Assembly: GCA_037957365.1 (NCBI GenBank)
Contig: JARHVA010000223.1
Location: 2,055,501 to 2,119,500, forward strand
DNA: 64,000 nucleotides
DNA from: Torreya grandis
Taxonomy: Eukaryota; Streptophyta; Pinopsida; Cupressales; Taxaceae
Direction: 5' to 3'
Of the stretch, positions 12,372 to 23,624 are shown in pieces. Both the position numbers and the translations under genes were made by a program. Position 1 is the stretch's first letter. Every line of letters starts with the position of its first letter. The notes under the pieces were generated by a model. It was not told the DNA's origin. It saw only the letters and a list, made by a program, of their open reading frames with translations, and searched no databases.

Positions 12372-13510
12372 CCCTGGAGTTTTCCTTGGGTTCATCATTT
12401 TTCTTCTAAAGTCAAACATTCATATAGGTGCATTAGATTCCTTCTTGCATCCTTCTTCTATCTCTTTATTTCGAAAAGACATCATAAGCGGAAGTTAAAA
12501 AGAATCTCTTTCTTTTTCTTCTTGTCACCTTTCTTTCTTGCATCTTAGAGTAGTGAAGTTCATACTCTTAAACCTCTTCTCACTTGTCTGCATCCAAACA
12601 CACATTTCGATTTGGGCTTAAAATCTATTGCATTTTATTTCTGCCTAAATGCATACTTAGCTCTCACATCTAGTAATTCAAAATGCATTATGAATCAATC
12701 GTAGTGCACTTATGTTACACAACCAGACCACTATCACAAATCAAACATCTAAACATACCTGAGACAAGGTGCGACTAGGCTTTCATCACCTAGTGGATAC
12801 CTTACCCTTCCTGATAATCCCACTTGGACTTTACTACCAAGGGCAGAGCCCACTCTATTCTCTGGCAGAGTATAAACTCTAGGGGAAGTATGTACTGGCT
12901 AAGTGACCCAGCTTATCTCTGGGCTCATGAAGTGAGGGGAGCTTGTTCCTTAGCACCAGGCCACGTACGGAACTTAATACAGACTTTTGAGCACCAAAAC
13001 TAACCCGAAACCAACCTTAGACTGCTTCTTCTAGTACCCATTCTAAAATCCAACTTTCCAAACACACTCATCTAAGGCATAAGCCAACATGACTAAAATT
13101 CATTCTCAAGAATTTAACGTTTAGGGGCTGCTTGTCTTCATCTATTTTTCTGTCTCTATCTGGTTTTTTGAGCTAGTGAGGTCACATTCTGAGCTCTAAG
13201 AACAACTCAGACTTTCTTTTTTTTTCTTCCAAAAACTTTCAGTTTTCTGAGTTTTTAGAAACACAGTAATCAACATTAGTTTTTCCACCGACGTCGGCAA
13301 CTTTCTTTGCCAACATCAGTTATCTGATTGACATCGGCAACTTTTTTCACCGCCATCAGTTTTTCCACCGACGTCGGTCACTGTCAAATTTTTTTCTTCT
13401 CAAAATAGCAAACCAAAAACCTAACTTTTTGGCTGTCAAAAATACCAACTCTAGTTTTTTGAGGCTAAAACATACAGTTTTTAGAACCTAAGCCCCCCTT
13501 TTTTCTTTGG
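12372..13510 (+). other. Leader region of the family, left arm
   Basis: An untranslated leader of about 1.1 kb between primer site and gag, conserved in the right arm (20883-19746) and in element IV (43287-42150). It contains a cluster of the 12-bp palindrome and variants at 13287-13380. No coding frame is supported. Confidence 0.7.
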
Positions 13511-15720
13511 ATGGTTTTGACATGTAGTCAAACCAAAACTCTTGTTGACCATGCAAGGCAGTAACCACTTTCATCTTCGCCCTCCATAACAAGTCCTCAA
13601 ATGGAGTATCATTCAGAGACTGAACGAACTCCTACCCAACCAACCCCGACTCAACCCCCTATTGTTCTCGAAGGGGACCAAGACTTTGAAAGGTTCCTTG
13701 ACCTCAATGTCAAGGCCCTTCAACACTATCTTGTGAGAAGTCAAATGTGAGACTCTTTAGGCAACCCAATTTATGGGATGTCAACTTCCTTAGTTGAGAC
13801 GGCAGTCGTATCAACTGCCTCCGTAATTCAACCCATAGACACCCAAGCCATTGCCTCAGCCAACAACCCAACCATGACCAATCTTCAAAGTGTGGCTTTT
13901 CCTTCTATTTTTGGACCTACCTCCTTTGGGATTTCGGTACCCTCTCAACCATAAACTATTCAACAAAGTTTACACCATTCCAAAACCTAGTTGTCTCCAT
14001 CCCACCTACTCTTGCACCTATCAACACAAGGGTGGCTACTCATCCTTTGACTAATATTGCCACTATCCAACCACCTCTGGCAACATCAAGTAGAGTCGTG
14101 CCTTCTAGCTTCATGACACAACCACCTTTAGCTTCGACATCAGTCCCTATGACTAGTTATCAATATGTCACGCCTATACAAGCACAACCAACTACATCAT
14201 ACGCCCCTCCTAGCACCTTCCAAGCCCCTTAAAACCTAGGGGGTGCCCCACCCGTAAATCCGTCAACCGACCTAATCAAGATGTTGATGGACAAAATGTC
14301 TAATCTTGAGAAATCCATTTTCGGCTCAAGCAATGTTCTCTCGTATGAATAAATTTGTAATGAACCCATTCATCCTTCAGTCCCAATCTGACCATATCCC
14401 ACTCAGTGAAAACTCCCCAAGTTTACTCATTTCTAGAGTAAAGAAGACCCACAACAATATTTACGAGCATTTAGACACGCTTGTTACCTTATAGCCCATG
14501 ATGATGCGTTATTGCTACGCACATTTTCCATGTCACTTTCTGGTGCTGCTCTCGATTGGTATAGTTCTATTACCAGTCACTCTCTTTTTACATTCACCCA
14601 GCTAGCTCAACTTTTCCTTGACCACTTTTCGATCAACATCACCAAAAAGGTCTCCATCATAGACCTTTACTCTATCAGACAGTTTGACGATGAATCAATA
14701 GCCGATTTTGTTGTCTGTTAGAGAGGCTTAATCAACCAACTCTCCTTTTCTTTACCTCAACTCGAGCTCATTGAGCTCTTTTCACAAGCATGTGCCAAAC
14801 ATATTTCCTCTACCTTACGGGTCCAAACATTCCACACATTTGACGAAGCTTTCACCATGGCTAGGAAGCTTGAACTCCGTGCGGTCGAAGAAGACAAAGT
14901 CAAATTGCGTAGTAAAAATACTAATGCAAAATCCAATGACCCTTTTTCATCCAAACCTTCTTCATATTTCAAGTCCAAGGGATCAGCAAATGCTATGGTC
15001 CTTAGGCCATCATCATCAACAACAACCAACCAATTCAAACTTTCCACACCTCAAAGCGTCACCAAACAATTCCAACAACGATACATACAGCATCAATATA
15101 CTTTAATAAGAGAATCATATGCATCCGTGTTGGATAAACTTGTCAAGAAGGGGGTCCTCAATCTCCCTCAAATCTAACCACCTCAATTCGACCCCTCAAA
15201 AGCCATCCCTACATGGTATAGGGAAAATGACTTCTGCAATTATCATCATGTTAAAGGCTATGACATAAACAGCTGCAAAACCTTCAAAAACATTGTTCAA
15301 GACATGATAGATAAAGGTGATCTTGTTTTGGATAACCCAAACGCACCACCAAATCAAAATATCGACATCTTTAGACAACCTTTTCATAACCATCCCCCTA
15401 GCCAAAACAATGTGCAGACCATGGCCGATGACTCCCAAGAGCATAATATACACACAATCAATACAGTCTCACCTCTTATGCCTAACCAACCTCTCTCACA
15501 GTCTAAAGAGGTTAGCCCACCCATTGGTCCTTCACAGGTAGAAGAGCCTTATTCTCCCATTTCTCCTCCACAGGTAAACGAACCTTCTTCTCCTATTAGT
15601 TCTCCATCGACCTCTCTTATATTGGAGCATGCTTTGACGATACCAGCACCGATAGCCTCACCCTCATCCTTCCTACTACCAATGGAGGACCCTACCTTTC
15701 CTACTCCTTAACCACAAGTA
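13511..15720 (+). pseudogene. Gag of the composite, left arm (broken)
   Basis: The start is set by comparison with the right arm: ATG at 13511 opens MVLTCSQTKTLVDH, then a stop follows within about 20 codons. After a Pro/Thr-rich N-terminal half comes the retrotransposon gag core, LSGAALDWYSSITSHSLFTF at about 14530-14590. Next come LFLDHFSINITKKVS and LYSIRQFDDES. A zinc-knuckle-like motif CNYHHVKGYDINSC begins at 15235. A Pro/Ser-rich tail runs to about 15710. Family knowledge: this is the Ty3 capsid-type domain and a nucleic-acid-binding knuckle. At least four stops or frameshifts make it non-functional. Confidence 0.85.
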
Positions 15721-16925
15721 GAAGGCACAATCATCCCTACCCTCTATCCTCTTGAGGAGCCACAATCTCCAATCCTTCTCCGCTGAGAGAGGAACTCGCC
15801 ACCTCACCTACTTCGGTCAAAGAAGATCCGGTGAGAGTAGACTTGAACCTTGCCTCCCATAATAGTAGTCCTCAAAACAAACTAAAGAAGGCCACTAAAC
15901 CACGTCGGTGAACTCCTTCTCCACCATCATCATTGCCCTCCATTTTTGGCCCTCATCCATCCACCTTAAAAGGAGTGTTTCCTACTCCAACACCTATCAC
16001 CAACAAGTTGTCACCATTACTCCCTTCACCCAATAAAAACAAATCATGTCCATTACTACCTTTACCTGTCAAGAACTTACCTCCTTTAAAGCATCTAACG
16101 TCTCCTACCATGAAAGTGCCATCTACACGTACGACCGCACCACCAAACAAAAAGATGATACGAAACACTCCCTCAACAACGTCTAAATAGAAGTTGTCAA
16201 TTTTTATTGCAACACAACGTGTAAACCCATTAGCAGGTTCTTATACCTTACTGTTACGCCAATTGTTACAATCCTCTAACATCACTCTTCCACCTATTAA
16301 GCCATACCAACCTCTTGGACCAAAACCATTATGGTTTGATGACACTAAAATTTCCCTATATCATCGCACACTTGGACATGACACTAAAAATTGTTGTGCC
16401 CTTAAGGTTGTCATTCGCCAATACTTGGAAAAAGACACCCCTCTTATTGAGGATACTATCAATAAATCTCCAACACCGTCTCATGTCTCCCAAACCTTTT
16501 CACCTTTACACTCATCAACTCTCAGATCAAAACCATCTTGGTTTGATGACACTAAATTTTGTGTGTATCATCACACACTTGGACATGACAGTGAGCATTG
16601 CTGCACTCTTAAGGCTATCATTCGTCAACACCTCAAAAAGGACACCTCTTTCATTAAGGATCCTCTTAACCACCCTTTCAACAAACCATTGACACCATCC
16701 CATGCCTCTCAAACCTCATCACCTAAATCAAAATTCCATCATAAGACTGTGGTTTCTCTACCACCTTTAACCCCATTATTCAAAATCAACACCATCAATG
16801 TGGCCACTAGGTCACAAACTTTCAAGGATAAAGGGAAAGAGAAGGTTTATCTCCCTCAAACATATCCATTCGTCAAGCCCTCACTACAACCAAAACCCAG
16901 GATTACTGTCTTGGGCACATCTTGA
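15721..16925 (+). pseudogene. Pro-rich extension with two zinc-knuckle-like modules, left arm
   Basis: The open stretch 16194-16925 (243 codons) carries two copies of a module WFDDTK..xYHxTLGHDxxxCCxLKxxIRQxLxKD, at about 16330-16440 and 16540-16645. The first module lacks the leading Cys (SLYH) and the second keeps it (CVYH). Element IV has only one copy (39330-39220), so a tandem duplication of about 210 bp seems to have occurred here. The module resembles the gag knuckle at 15235 (YHxxxGxDxxxC). The role is unknown; nucleic-acid binding is an inference. Confidence 0.65.
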
Positions 16926-16934
16926 TCAACATTT

Positions 16935-17196
16935 TTGAAGCCAATTCATGACTCCAAGGTGAAACAACTTCACCCAACTTGTGTGAAGACATCTTTGTAT
17001 GGCCTCATACAAAGCTCTCCACAACATCGACAAGCCTTAATCAAAGCCTTACAGGTAGTGGAGGTTCAACCGGAAGACTCCCAACCACTAGCTGCCTTAG
17101 TCCAAATATTACCAACCATTGCCTCCATCACCATCCCTAATTCTAAGATTCTAAACTCCAACTTGGAAGATCAGGATCTCACCCTTTTAAACTAAA
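16935..17196 (+). pseudogene. Pre-protease linker fragment, left arm
   Basis: The stretch SLYGLIQSSPQHRQALIKAL resembles the segment that precedes the protease in plant Ty3 elements of the Athila/Tat type (DLLxSSxxHRxALxxAL). The homology stops just where the protease would begin. The remaining sequence 17197-17265 is the junction with the inverted right arm. Confidence 0.5.
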
Positions 17197-20100
17197 TCTA
17201 TCAGGCAAAAAGCTTCGCAAGATGCATCCTTGCATCACACTCTTCGTCTAAATGATAGGTCATACATGGAGTAGGCAGCACTCTTTTTAAGGTGGATGGA
17301 TGAGGGCCCAAAATGGAGGGCAATGATGATGGTGGAGGAGGATTTTGCCGACGTGGTTTAGTGGCTTTCTTTGGTTGGGTGCGAGGACTACTATTGTGGG
17401 GGGTAAAGTTCAAGTCTACCCTCATCGAATCTTCTTCAATCGAAGTAGGTGAGGTGGCGAGTTCCTCCTTCAGCAAAAAAGGGATTGGATAATGTCACTC
17501 CTCAAGAGGATAGAGGGTAGGGATGATTGTGTCTTCTACTTGTGGTTGAGGAGCAAGAAAGGTAAGGTCCTCCATTGATGATAGGAAGGATGAGGGCGAG
17601 GCTACCGGTGCTGGTATCATCAAAGCATCCTCCAATATAAGAGAGGTTGATGGAGAACTAATAGGAGAAGAAGGTTCATCTATTTGTGGAGGAGAAATGG
17701 GAGAAGAAGGCTCTTCTACCTGTGAAGGACCAATGGGTGGGCTAACCTCTTCAGACTGTGAGAGAGGTTGGTTAGGCATAAAAGGCAAGACCGTGTTGAT
17801 TGTGCGTATATTATGCTCTTGGGAGTCATTGGCCATGGTTTGCACATTTTTTTGGCTAGGGGGATGGTTAGGAAAAGGTTGTCTAAAGATGTCTATGTTT
17901 TGGTTTAGGTGGCACGTTTGGGTTATCCAAAACAAGATCACCTTTATCTATCATGTCTTGGATAATGTTTTTGAAGGTTTTGTAGTTGTTTATGTCATGG
18001 CCTTTGACACGGTGATAATGACAAAAGTTGTTTTCCCTATACCATGTAGGGATGGCTTTTGAGGGGTCGAATTGAGGTGGTCAGATTTGAGGGAGATTAA
18101 GGACCCCCTGCTTGACAAATTTATCCAACACAGATGCGTATGACTCTCCTATTGGAGTATATTGACGTTGTATGTATCGTTGTTGGAATTGTCTTGTGAT
18201 GCTTTGAGATGTGGAAGGTTTGGATTGGTTGGTTGTTGTTGAAGATGATGGCCAAAGGACCACAGCATTTGTCGATCCCTTGGACTTGATGTTGGAAGAA
18301 GAAGGTTGGGAAGAAGGGTCATTTGATTTTGCGTTAGTATTTTTACTATGCAATTTGACTTTGTCCTCTTCGACCACATGGAGTTCAAGCTTCCTAGCCA
18401 TGGTGAAAGATTCGTCAAATGTGCAGAATGTTTGGACCTACAAGGTAGAGGAGATATATTTGGCACACACTTGTGAAAAGAGCTCAATGAGCTCGGGTTG
18501 AGGTAAAGAAAAAGAGAGTTGGTTGATTAAGCCTCTCCAACGGGCAACAAAATAGGTTATTGATTCATCGTCAAACTATTTGATAGAGTAAAGGTCTGTG
18601 ATGGAGACCTTTTTGGTGATGTTGATCGAAAAGTGGTTAAGGACAAGTTGAGCTAGTTGGGTGAATGTAAAAAGAGAGTGATTGGTAATAAAATTATACC
18701 AATCAAGGGCAGCTCCAGAAAGCGACATGGGAAATGTGCATAGTAATAACGCATCATCATGTGCTATAAGGTAACAAGCGTGTCTAAATGCTCGTAATTG
18801 TTGTTGTAGGTCTTCTTTACTCTGAAAATGAGTAAACTTGGGAAGTTCTCACTGACTGGGATATGATCGGATTGGTACTGAAAGATGAATGGGTTCATTA
18901 CAAATTTGTTCATATGAGAGAACATTACTTGAACTAAAAATGGATGTCTCAAGATTAGACATTTTGTCCATCAACATCTTTATCAAATCAGTTGATGGAT
19001 TTTCAGGTGGGGTGCCCCCTAGGTTGTAAGGTATTTGGGAGGTGTTAGATGGAGCATATGATGTAGTTGGTTGCACTTGTATAGGCGCAACATATTGGTA
19101 ACTAGTCATAGGGATTGATGTCGAAGCCAAGGGTGGTTATGTCATGAAACTAGGAGGCACAACTTGGCTTGATGTCACCAAAGGTGGTTGGATGGTGGCA
19201 ACATTAGTCAAAGGATGAGTAGCCACCCTTGTGCTGATGGGTGCAAGAGTAGGTGGAATGGAGACAACTAGGTTTTGGAATGGTGTAGAACTTTGTTGAA
19301 TAGTTTGTGGTTGATGGGGTACCAAAATCCTAATGGATGTAGGTCCAAAAATAGGAGAGGCCACACATTGAAGATTGGTCATGGTTGGGTTGTTGGCTGA
19401 GGCGATGGCTTGGGTGTCTATGAGTTGAATTACGGAGGTGGTTGATACGACTGTCGTCTCAACTAAGGAGGTCGACATCCCATAAATTGGGTTGCCTAAA
19501 GAGCCTCGCATTCGACTTCTTACGAGATAGTGTTGAAGGGTCTTGACATTGAGGTCAAGGAACTTTTCAAAGTCTTGGTCCCCTTCAGGGACAATAGGGG
19601 GTTGAGTCGGGGTTGGTTGGGTAGGAGTTCGTTCAGTCTTTGAATGATACTCCATTAGAGGACTTGTTATGGAGGGCGAAGGTGGAAGTGGTTGTTGCCT
19701 TGTGTGGTCAACAAGAGTTTTGGTTTGACTACTTGTCAAAACCATCCAAGGCTAAAAGGGGGGTTTAGGTTCTAAAAACTATATGTTTCAGCCTTAGAAA
19801 ACCAGAGTTGGTGTTTTGGACAGTCAAAAGGTCAGGTTTTTGGCTTGCTATTTTGAGAAGAAAAATTTTGACAGTGACCGGCGTCGGTGGAAAAATCGAT
19901 GTCGGTAAAGAAAGTTGCCGATGTCGGTCAAATAATCGATGTCGGTAAAGATAGGTTGACGACATCGGTAAAAAAATTAAAGTCGGTTACTGTGGATTCT
20001 CAGAAACCTCAAAAAACTAAAAGTTTTTGGAAGAAAAAGAAGAAAGTCTGAGTTGTTTTTGAAGCTCAGAATGCAACTTCACCAACTCAAAAAACTAGAT

Positions 20101-20904
20101 AGAGACAGAAAAATAGATGAAGACAAGCAGCCTCTAAACATTAATTCCTAAGAATAAGTTTTAGAGTCTTGTTGGCTTATGCCTTAGAAGAGTGTGTTTG
20201 GGAAGTTGGCTTTTAGAATGGGTCCTAGAAGAAGCAGTCTAAGGTTGGTTTCGAGTTAGTTTCGATGCTCAAAAGTCTGTATTAGGTCCGTATGTGGCCT
20301 GGTGTTAAGGAGCAAGCTCCCCTCACTTCACGAGCCTAGAGATAAGTTGGGTCGCTTAGCCAGTATATACTTCCCCTAGAGTTTATACTCTGCCAGAGAA
20401 CAGAGTGGGTTCTCCCCTTGGTAGTGAAGTCCAAGTGGGATTACCAAGAAGGATAAGGTATCCACTAGGTGATGAAATCCTAGTCGAACCTTGTCTCAGG
20501 TGTGTTTAGATGTTTGATTGTGAAAGTGGTCTGGTCATGTAACATAAGTGCACTAAGATTTATTCATAATGTGGTTTTAATTACTAGATGTGAGAGCTAA
20601 GTATGCATTCAGGCAGAAATGAAATGCAATAGATTTTAAGCCCAAATTGAAATGTTTTGTTCGAATGCAAACAAGTTGAGAAAAGTTTAAGAGTATGAAT
20701 TTCACTACTCTAAGATGCAAGAGGAAAGGTGACAAGAAGAAAAAGAAATATTCTTTTTAACTTTCACTTATGATGTCTTTTCAAAATAAAGAGATAGAAA
20801 AAGGATGCAAGAAGAAATCTAATGCACCTATATGAATGTTTGCTTTTAGAAGAAAAATGATGAACCCAAGGAAAACTCCAAGGGTCCCACCGGGCATGCC
20901 AGAA
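17197..20904 (-). pseudogene. Gag and leader of the composite, right arm
   Basis: This is the minus-strand counterpart of the left arm. The N-terminal gag frame is open from 19745 to 19137 and starts MVLTSSQTKTLVDHTRQQ. The capsid-type core follows at about 18730-18500 (SFTxLAQLVLNHFSINITKK region). The knuckle region is near 18045-17990, and the Pro/Ser-rich tail is at 17941-17495. Homology to the left arm ends near 17266, at the equivalent of about 15986. The last bases encode MTYHLDEECDARMHLAKLFA before a stop, which I cannot place. The leader occupies 19746-20883. Several frameshifts and stops are present. Confidence 0.82.
20884..20901 (-). other. Primer-binding site, right arm
   Basis: On the minus strand this reads TGGCATGCCCGGTGGGAC, three bases from the LTR end at 20905. 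The CCA-complementary TGG is intact here, unlike the left arm. Confidence 0.75.
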
Positions 20905-22318
20905 TGTTTTTAACTATTTTTCGCTTTTCACATTCAAAAGATGAAAGAAACTATAATTAAATGGTCAGGGGTTTGTATGTACCTGGATGAAGTTTGCGCG
21001 TCGTTATCCAAACATTGTAGGGACTCCTCTTTGGCTGTGGAGGATGACACCTGTAGAGAGAAAGACTTAAACAAAGAGATTGTTAGATGGATGTAAGGTG
21101 GACTACCAAGCAAAAGCTCGGTCTCAGAAGTGCAAAGACTTTTTGAGGGATGACAGTCCACTAGTTGATAAAAGAATGTCGAATAAAGATAATTAATGAA
21201 AGACTAAGCAAAAGAAATAGAGACAATGCGTACATGTATTCTGTTGTTGGTCTTCCACAGTCACCGATGCTGGTTAGTCTGCCATCGTTGGTTGGTTAAA
21301 GTTGTCGACATTGGTTAGTCTGTCGATGTCGGTAGGGGAAATGGTCAATGTTAGATTGGGCAATGGCCTTGGACGAGTTTTTGGTCTGCTTGTGATCAAC
21401 AAAATGGATTGGAATGTTTGTGGGAGCTTGTGCAGGTTTGTAGAGCAATAGATAGGGTCTTAGGAGGGACAAGGGGTAGAGGATAGGTTGTCAAAAGGGA
21501 GTAGGGATATGGGGAAGGCCTCTCAGCCTCTCCAAAAAGAAAGTCAGGTTTAGTCTGGTCTACAGTGTTTAGAACTAGTAAAAAGAGAACTAATTACTGA
21601 TGCTTTTAAACTACAGAAATGAAAGGGCAGAAGAAATACTTAGCTTTGATATGCTGAAGGAGTGTAGGAGACTTGTTGTTGATGCGGCTGATGTAGAAGA
21701 CTTCCTGCAATGTTTTTAACCCAAAGTCTGGAGCTATTTCTACAGAGTGCTTGTAGCTTGTGATGTTTGGCGTGTGTCTGAGAGAGAGAGAGAGAGAGAG
21801 AGAAGTTGGATTCAAAGCAAGAGAGTTAGCATTCGGGTCTGTGATTCAGTGTCCCAGTGCTGTGATTTTAGCATCCCAGTGAGAAGAGAGTTTGCCTTCG
21901 GGTTGTTTTAAGCAACTAACATTGGCGATCCCATCGGCGTCGATCGACTGGTAATCGACGTCAGCGGCTAAAAGATGGGAAAAAGGCTATTTTTAGCCTT
22001 CTGCCCATTCCTCCGTCTGCCAAGTTTAATTGTCATTGGAAAACGGTCGAAGGTGGGTTTAATAGGCGTGGAGATTAGTGAGACAGTTGGAATGATTAGT
22101 CATAGGGTAATGAATGAGGGTATTCAAGGGTGAGGAATCCAAGGGTGAGGTGTCAAGGGTGATGTGTCATGGGTGAGGTGTCCAAGGGAGGCATTATTAA
22201 TTTAAAATAAGTTATTATTTTAAATTAATAAGTGTGTGGGTTTAAGAATGTGTACAAGTGGACCAAGGGGACCAAGGGGGAGTCGACCAAGGAGGTAGAC
22301 ACAATTTTGGTGTCTACA
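20905..22318 (-). repeat. Full LTR, right arm (about 1414 bp)
   Basis: On the minus strand it starts TGTAGACACC (22318) and ends AAAACA (20905). A polypurine tract (plus-strand tttgccccttttt, 22319-22331) precedes it and a primer site follows. A GA microsatellite lies at 21780-21803, with GACGTCGG-type clusters near 21258-21345 and 21915-21965. Confidence 0.87.
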
Positions 22319-22547
22319 TTTGCCCCTTTTTATCTTGTTGGTTGTTCTGGATGAACTGCAAGACAAAAATAGGAGTAAGTTGCCCCAGGTATGGGATGAG
22401 GTAGTTTTTGCCATGTTGGTTGTTCTAATGAACTGCAAGACAAAAATGAATGTAAGTTGCTCCGATTATGGGATGAGGGTATTCCCTTTCAAAGTGAGAG
22501 TCGAGGGAAGGGAACCTAAAATTGAGTGTCGATTTGATAGATAGTTC
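22319..22547 (-). other. 3' internal end, right arm (short)
   Basis: It matches 36358-36530 of element IV and the end of 10329-10995 of the left arm. It is cut near 22547, where it joins a truncated LTR. Only 229 bp remain, against 667 bp in the left arm. Confidence 0.8.
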
Positions 22548-23624
22548 CTATATTCTGTTGTTTGGTCTTCCATAGTCGCTGATGCTGGTTAGTCTGCCAT
22601 CGTCAGTTGGTTAAAGTTGCCGATGTCGGTTAGTCTGTCGACATCGATAGGGGCAATGGTCGATGTTAGACTGGGCAATGGCCTTGGATGAGTTTTTGGT
22701 CTGCCTATGATCAATAGAATGGATTGGGATGTCTGTGAGAGGTTATGCAGGTTTGCAGAGCAATAGATAGGGTCTTAGGAGGGACAAAGGGTAGAGGATA
22801 GGTTGTCAAAAGGGAGTAGGGATATGGGGAAAGGCCTATCAGCCTCTTCAAGAAGAAAGTCAGGTTTGGTCTGGTCTACAGTGTTTAGAACTAGTAAAAA
22901 GAGAACTAATTATTGATGCTTTCTAAACTACTGAAATGAAAGGGTAGAAGAAATACTTAGCTTTGATATGCTGAAGGAGTGTAGGAGACTTGTTGCTAAT
23001 GCGGCTGATGTAGAAGACTTCCTACAATGTTTTTAACCCAAAGTCTGGAGCTATTCCTGCAGAGTGCTTGTAGCCTATGATGCTTGGTGTGTGTCTGGGA
23101 GAGAGAGAGAGAAGTTGGATTCAAATCAAGAGAGTTAGCATTCAGGTCTGTGATTTAGTGTCCCAGTGCTGTGATTTTAGCATCCCAACAGGAAGAGAAT
23201 TTACCTTCGGGTTGTTTTAAGCGACTGATGATGGCGATCCTGCTGGCATCGACTGACTGGTAACTGATGTCGGTAGCTAGAAGATGGGAAAAAGGCTATT
23301 TTTAGCCTTCTGCCCATTCCTCCATCTGCCAAGTTTAATTGTCGTTGGAAAATGGTCAAAAGTGGATTTAATAGGTGTGGGGATTAGTGAGAGAGTTGGA
23401 ATGATTAGTCATAGGGTAATGAATGAGGGTATCCAAGGGTGAGGAATCCAAGGGTGAGGTGTCAAAGGTGATGTGTCAAGGGTGAGGTGTCAAGGGAGGT
23501 GTTATTAATTTAAAATAAGTTATTATTTTAAATTAATAAGTGTGTGGGTTAGGAATGTGTAAAAGTGGACCAAGGGGACCAAGGGGGAGTCGACCAAGGA
23601 GTAGACACAATTTTGGTGTCTGCA
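22548..23624 (-). repeat. Truncated LTR (right outer arm)
   Basis: It begins TGCAGACACC at 23624 and lacks roughly the last 330 bases of the LTR. It abuts the target-site copy gggat at 23625. Confidence 0.85.

Larger units (their letters stand above)
9813..23624. mobile_element. Inverted composite Ty3 (gag-bearing) retroelement, both ends LTR starts
   Basis: The 13.8 kb unit begins TGTAGACACC and ends GGTGTCTGCA, the reverse complement of the same LTR start with one change. Left half, plus strand: truncated LTR 9813-10328, 3' internal end 10329-10995, full LTR 10996-12350, primer site, gag to 17196. Right half, minus strand: truncated LTR 23624-22548, 3' internal end 22547-22319, full LTR 22318-20905, primer site, gag to about 17266. 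The flanks are aggat (9808-9812) and gggat (23625-23629). Removing one of them restores a colinear match to the uninterrupted LTR at 3489-3511. The arms differ by roughly 7% in a stretch compared by eye, and their truncation points differ. No protease, reverse transcriptase or integrase is present in either half. Confidence 0.85.

Noticed and set aside
9813..23624. Interpretation as two independent elements inserted head to head
   Set aside because: Each would need its own target duplication and its own 3' LTR end. The only duplication found is at the outer limits, and no outward-facing LTR 3' end is present.
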